18,698 nucleotides of DNA, from the NCBI GenBank assembly GCA_023231065.1, contig JALNWE010000060.1, positions 1-18,698 of the forward strand, read 5' to 3'. The notes under the pieces are model-generated. The model had not been told where the DNA came from. It did not search any database and saw only the letters and a list, made by a program, of their open reading frames with translations. This document shows positions 15,803-18,698 of this stretch, piece after piece (within the stretch, counting starts at the first letter, position 1; each line of letters starts with the position of its first letter). The position numbers and the translations under genes were made by a program. The DNA is from Bacteroidales bacterium (GTDB taxonomy: Bacteria; Bacteroidota; Bacteroidia; Bacteroidales; FEN-979).

Positions 15803-18698
15803 ATGAAAAATAAATTGACTCTTTTAACAGTTCTCTTACTCCTGTTTGGATCTGCTTCGTTTAGTCAAACGGTGAAGCTGGATTCAGTTTCGGCCTATCC
15901 GGGTGAAAGCGTTATTGTGCCCCTTTCAGTGACCGGCTTTACGGGTATCGGATCAATCACTTTTCACATCCGTTATAAACCCAGTGTCCTGACTTATACC
16001 AATTTCACTTCCACTTATTCTGGATTTACTGTTGGCGCTACCGATTCAACAATTCATATTGTATATGTTGCGCCAGTGCCTCCGGGAAGCTTTAATTTTT
16101 CGGATGGGATTCTGCTGAATTTGCATTTTAACTATGCCGGGATGACTAACAGCCCCCTGAGATTTTTAGGGTCATGTGAAGTCACAAGGGGATTTACCCC
16201 AATCTATCCGGCTTACACCAATGGCGCGGTACTTTTAAATACCGAACCAATCCATAAAGCGACCATGATGAATTCAACCGCAGACCCGGCTGGGAATGTT
16301 GCGGTTCCTTTAAATTATGAAGATTTTGATGCCAATGTTGGTTCCATAACCCAGGAAATTCATTTCGACGCCGCTAAACTTGCTTTTGTTTCCCTGGAAC
16401 CCATTGGTAATTTAGTGGGAGCCACAGCCAATGCAGTAGGCGATGTTGTGACTATTGTATGGACTGATATAGATGGAAAAGATATTAATTTTCCGGATAA
16501 TGGATTTATCCTTCATTTTGGATATACACAAAGCCGGACTGAAACAACGCTGGAATTTTATCCGGGATGTTCTATAACAACCAACACCGGAGAGATCCTT
16601 CCGGTAACCTATCAGAATGCCATTGTAAATCCCGGGGAGGCTACTTCCTTTGCTGAAATAGGGTCTTTCGCTGGAGTACAACAAGGACAATCGTATGATG
16701 TACCTTTACTATTTTCAGATTTTCCAAGTGGAACCAATGGAACCGGCGCCGTGACAGTTTCCATCCAATATGACCCGACTAAAGTTATTTTTTTAGGGGA
16801 AACGGATAATATTCATGGAGCTATGGTCAATAACATAGGGTCCAAAGTTATGATCGTATGGTCGGATATTTCCGCTCCGGACATTAACGGGGATTTTCTG
16901 AAATTAAAATTTCAATATATTGGAATTACCCCTGCTGACTTTACTTTCGGAAATGAATGTGTTTTCTCTTTAATATCCGGCGCACCGATCGTTGTAGGTT
17001 ATACTGATGGAAAAATGGTACCGGGCGAAAATAACGCGAAAGCGATTATCGGGAAACGCGACTCGCAGGCAGGCGCCGAGGTGTTTTTACCTGTTTATTT
17101 TTCCGGGCTCCCAGCCATGGGCGCCGCGACCATGTATATAAATTATGATTACGATAAACTGACTTATCTTGATGTCCCTGATACCTGTAACCCTTATCAT
17201 GCCATGGTTGCTATTGATCCGGTAACCCATAAGCTTTCAGTGGTTTGGTCAGGTCTTAATACGGATATTAACGGAACATTCCTGAAATTTAGATTTTTTG
17301 TCAATATAGGCGGATTTGCGCCTGTCACTTTTGCTGAAGGTTGTGAATTGGCCAATGGTATTGGTCAAATCATTCCAACAACCTGGATCAACGGTGGGGT
17401 AAACTGTCCGCCTTTTGTTCCTGGCGCCATAGAAGCTTCTGAAGTTGTTTGCTACGAAGGAACATTTGCACCGATGACAGGCGTTGCGCCTACCGGTGGG
17501 ACACTGCCTTATTCTTATCAGTGGCAAAGTTCTGTTGACGATGTTGAATTTTCAGATATTCCCGGAGCTGTTGAACTTAACTATGCCCCTGAAGGAACTT
17601 ACACATCTACGGTTTTTTACCGGTTAAATCAATATTCGGCTCATTTTGAGGATCCAATGGTGACGACAAACGAAGTAGAGAAAGAGGTTGCCGGTGATTT
17701 CATGCCAGGAACCGTATCGGGTGATCAGACTATTTGCTATTATACCGCCCCTGAACTGCCCCTCACATCTGAAGGTATTACGGGAGGAATTGAACCTTAC
17801 AGTTATCAATGGTATAGTTCAACCGACGGCCTGGAATGGATGCCTATTGAAGGAGCGACAGAAGATACTTATCAACCTGACACATTGGTTGAAACTACCT
17901 ATTTTAAACAACTTCAGACATCTTTTGGGGGATGTGGTTCTGAATTTTCAACCAACATGGCTGTCATAACAGTCAACCCCTTACCCACGGCAAATATCAG
18001 CGGCACAAACAGCATATGCTACGGATTTGGCGCCCAACTCACTGTTGACCTTACCGGGACGGCGCCATGGGATTTCACCATATTTGATGGGGTAACTTCT
18101 TATGAAATAGTAGGAATTACTGAAAATCCTTATCCTTTTATTGTTTATCCTGATGGCACGACAACCTATACCATTACAGTAGTATCTGATGCCAATACCT
18201 GTTCAAATATAGGGACGGGAGAAGCTGTTATAACGGTAAACCCCTTGCCCACGGGCATACTCAGTGGGACATCTACCATTTGTGCCGATGCTGTTCCGGT
18301 TGACCTCACTGTAGCGTTGACGGGTACAGCGCCCTGGAGTATTACCTATTCCGATGGTTCCGTTTCTACAACTATTGAAGACATCGCTGAAAGTCCTTTT
18401 ACTTTTGAAGTAGCTCCGGCTGTTACCACAACCTATACTTTATTAAGCGTAAGCGATGCTTTATGTACAGCGGTCGGCTCCGGCGAAGCAGTGGTTACTG
18501 TTAACCCATTGCCCACAGCGGCCATCAGTGGCACAACAAGCGTATGTTACGGATTTGGCGCCCAACTAAGTATTTATTTTACGGGCACGGCCCCATGGGA
18601 TTTCACCGTATATGATGGTGTAAATTATTATCCGGTGGTGGGGAATATTGAAAACCCGTATACTTTCATTGTCTATCCTGATGCAACATTGACCTATA
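15803..18698 (+). CDS. Large multi-cohesin-like, multi-Ig surface protein, partial (runs off right edge)
   Basis: The frame opens at ATG 15803 and stays open for 965 codons to the end of the window, so the C terminus is missing. The signal peptide is 1-21 (ending GSASFS, before QTV). Four tandem cohesin-like domains follow at about 22-146, 147-277, 278-411 and 412-535. Domains 2-4 share a VW[ST]-x-[DIL] strand (IVWTDID, IVWSDIS, VVWSGLN), then L-x-F-x-[YV], and all four have a Cys about 20 residues before the end ([PG]GC or EGCELAN), as in the 345-residue neighbour. From about 536 come Ig-like modules: two resembling the SYQW-type (536-630, 631-728) and three S-type modules (about 729-816, 817-904, 905 on). 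No enzyme domain is seen. The multi-cohesin arrangement recalls scaffoldins, but dockerin binding is an inference. A T9SS sorting domain is expected beyond the edge. Confidence 0.9.
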   Translation, partial: MKNKLTLLTVLLLLFGSASFSQTVKLDSVSAYPGESVIVPLSVTGFTGIGSITFHIRYKPSVLTYTNFTSTYSGFTVGATDSTIHIVYVAPVPPGSFNFSDGILLNLHFNYAGMTNSPLRFLGSCEVTRGFTPIYPAYTNGAVLLNTEPIHKATMMNSTADPAGNVAVPLNYEDFDANVGSITQEIHFDAAKLAFVSLEPIGNLVGATANAVGDVVTIVWTDIDGKDINFPDNGFILHFGYTQSRTETTLEFYPGCSITTNTGEILPVTYQNAIVNPGEATSFAEIGSFAGVQQGQSYDVPLLFSDFPSGTNGTGAVTVSIQYDPTKVIFLGETDNIHGAMVNNIGSKVMIVWSDISAPDINGDFLKLKFQYIGITPADFTFGNECVFSLISGAPIVVGYTDGKMVPGENNAKAIIGKRDSQAGAEVFLPVYFSGLPAMGAATMYINYDYDKLTYLDVPDTCNPYHAMVAIDPVTHKLSVVWSGLNTDINGTFLKFRFFVNIGGFAPVTFAEGCELANGIGQIIPTTWINGGVNCPPFVPGAIEASEVVCYEGTFAPMTGVAPTGGTLPYSYQWQSSVDDVEFSDIPGAVELNYAPEGTYTSTVFYRLNQYSAHFEDPMVTTNEVEKEVAGDFMPGTVSGDQTICYYTAPELPLTSEGITGGIEPYSYQWYSSTDGLEWMPIEGATEDTYQPDTLVETTYFKQLQTSFGGCGSEFSTNMAVITVNPLPTANISGTNSICYGFGAQLTVDLTGTAPWDFTIFDGVTSYEIVGITENPYPFIVYPDGTTTYTITVVSDANTCSNIGTGEAVITVNPLPTGILSGTSTICADAVPVDLTVALTGTAPWSITYSDGSVSTTIEDIAESPFTFEVAPAVTTTYTLLSVSDALCTAVGSGEAVVTVNPLPTAAISGTTSVCYGFGAQLSIYFTGTAPWDFTVYDGVNYYPVVGNIENPYTFIVYPDATLTY
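15866..17404 (+). repeat. Four tandem cohesin-like modules of about 128 residues
   Basis: Within the partial gene, four consecutive modules begin with a strand pattern V-x-[VL]-P-[LV]-x-[VY] (VIVPLSV, VAVPLNY, YDVPLLF, VFLPVYF) and then G-[SA]-[IVA]-[TM] plus a second strand of the form I-x-[YF]-[DK]-x-x-[KV]-[LV]. Each has a single cysteine in its last third. The modules are strongly diverged from one another at base level, so the tandem array is old compared with the 204-base repeats of the giant gene. Confidence 0.75.
17995..18698 (+). repeat. Alternating S-type Ig modules with 528-base period
   Basis: The first and third S-type modules share CYGFGAQL, TGTAPWDFT and ENPY.FIVYPD, while the module between them is of a different subtype (ALTGTAPWSITYSDG). 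The equivalent Cys codons are at 18017 and 18545, exactly 528 bases (two 88-residue modules) apart, implying duplication of a two-module unit. The last copy is cut by the window edge. Confidence 0.8.

Noticed and set aside
1..18698. tRNA, rRNA, insertion sequence, integrase or phage genes
   Set aside because: No cloverleaf, ribosomal RNA stretch, transposase motif or terminal inverted repeat was recognised on either strand.

Overview
The window looks like a chromosomal segment from a member of the phylum Bacteroidota. The evidence is two proteins ending in type IX secretion system (T9SS) type A C-terminal sorting domains (P-N-P-F motif followed by a gliding or sorting beta-domain), arrays of Ig-like and PKD-like modules typical of the phylum, one perfect Bacteroidota -7 promoter element (TAnnTTTG), and few Shine-Dalgarno sequences. 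An environmental, non-pathogenic lineage is my inference; the genus cannot be told from the sequence.

Layout. Bases 1-4473 read as the tail of a surface polysaccharide locus, all on the + strand: a very AT-rich family 2 glycosyltransferase (37-1020), a 312-base non-coding gap, a second family 2 glycosyltransferase (1333-2094), and a 769-residue O-antigen polymerase/ligase-type membrane protein fused to C-terminal TPR-like repeats (2164-4473). The last gene carries an in-frame palindromic repeat element. A NarL/LuxR-type response regulator (4511-5176, - strand) is convergent with it and has no kinase partner in the window. A 448-base intergenic region follows. It contains a good Bacteroidota promoter element, a possible 42-codon ORF and a terminator-like hairpin.

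From 5625 to the end, three + strand genes encode secreted or surface proteins without any enzyme domain. The first (2993 residues) is built from at least six families of repeated beta-sandwich modules, then a dockerin-like region, a cohesin-like domain and a T9SS sorting domain. A strong hairpin terminator follows it. The second (345 residues) is one cohesin-like domain, one Ig-like domain and a T9SS sorting domain. The third starts at 15803, carries four tandem cohesin-like domains and then Ig-like modules, and runs off the right edge (965 codons seen, no stop).

How it may work together (inference): the glycosyltransferases and polymerase/ligase make a surface glycan. The T9SS exports the three large proteins and may anchor the sorting-domain proteins to such a glycan. 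Cohesin-like and dockerin-like domains could join the proteins into a non-enzymatic surface scaffold or adhesive matrix. That last idea, a T9SS-exported cohesin/dockerin scaffold with no enzymes in sight, is the best candidate here for an undescribed system, but it rests on domain recognition by eye.
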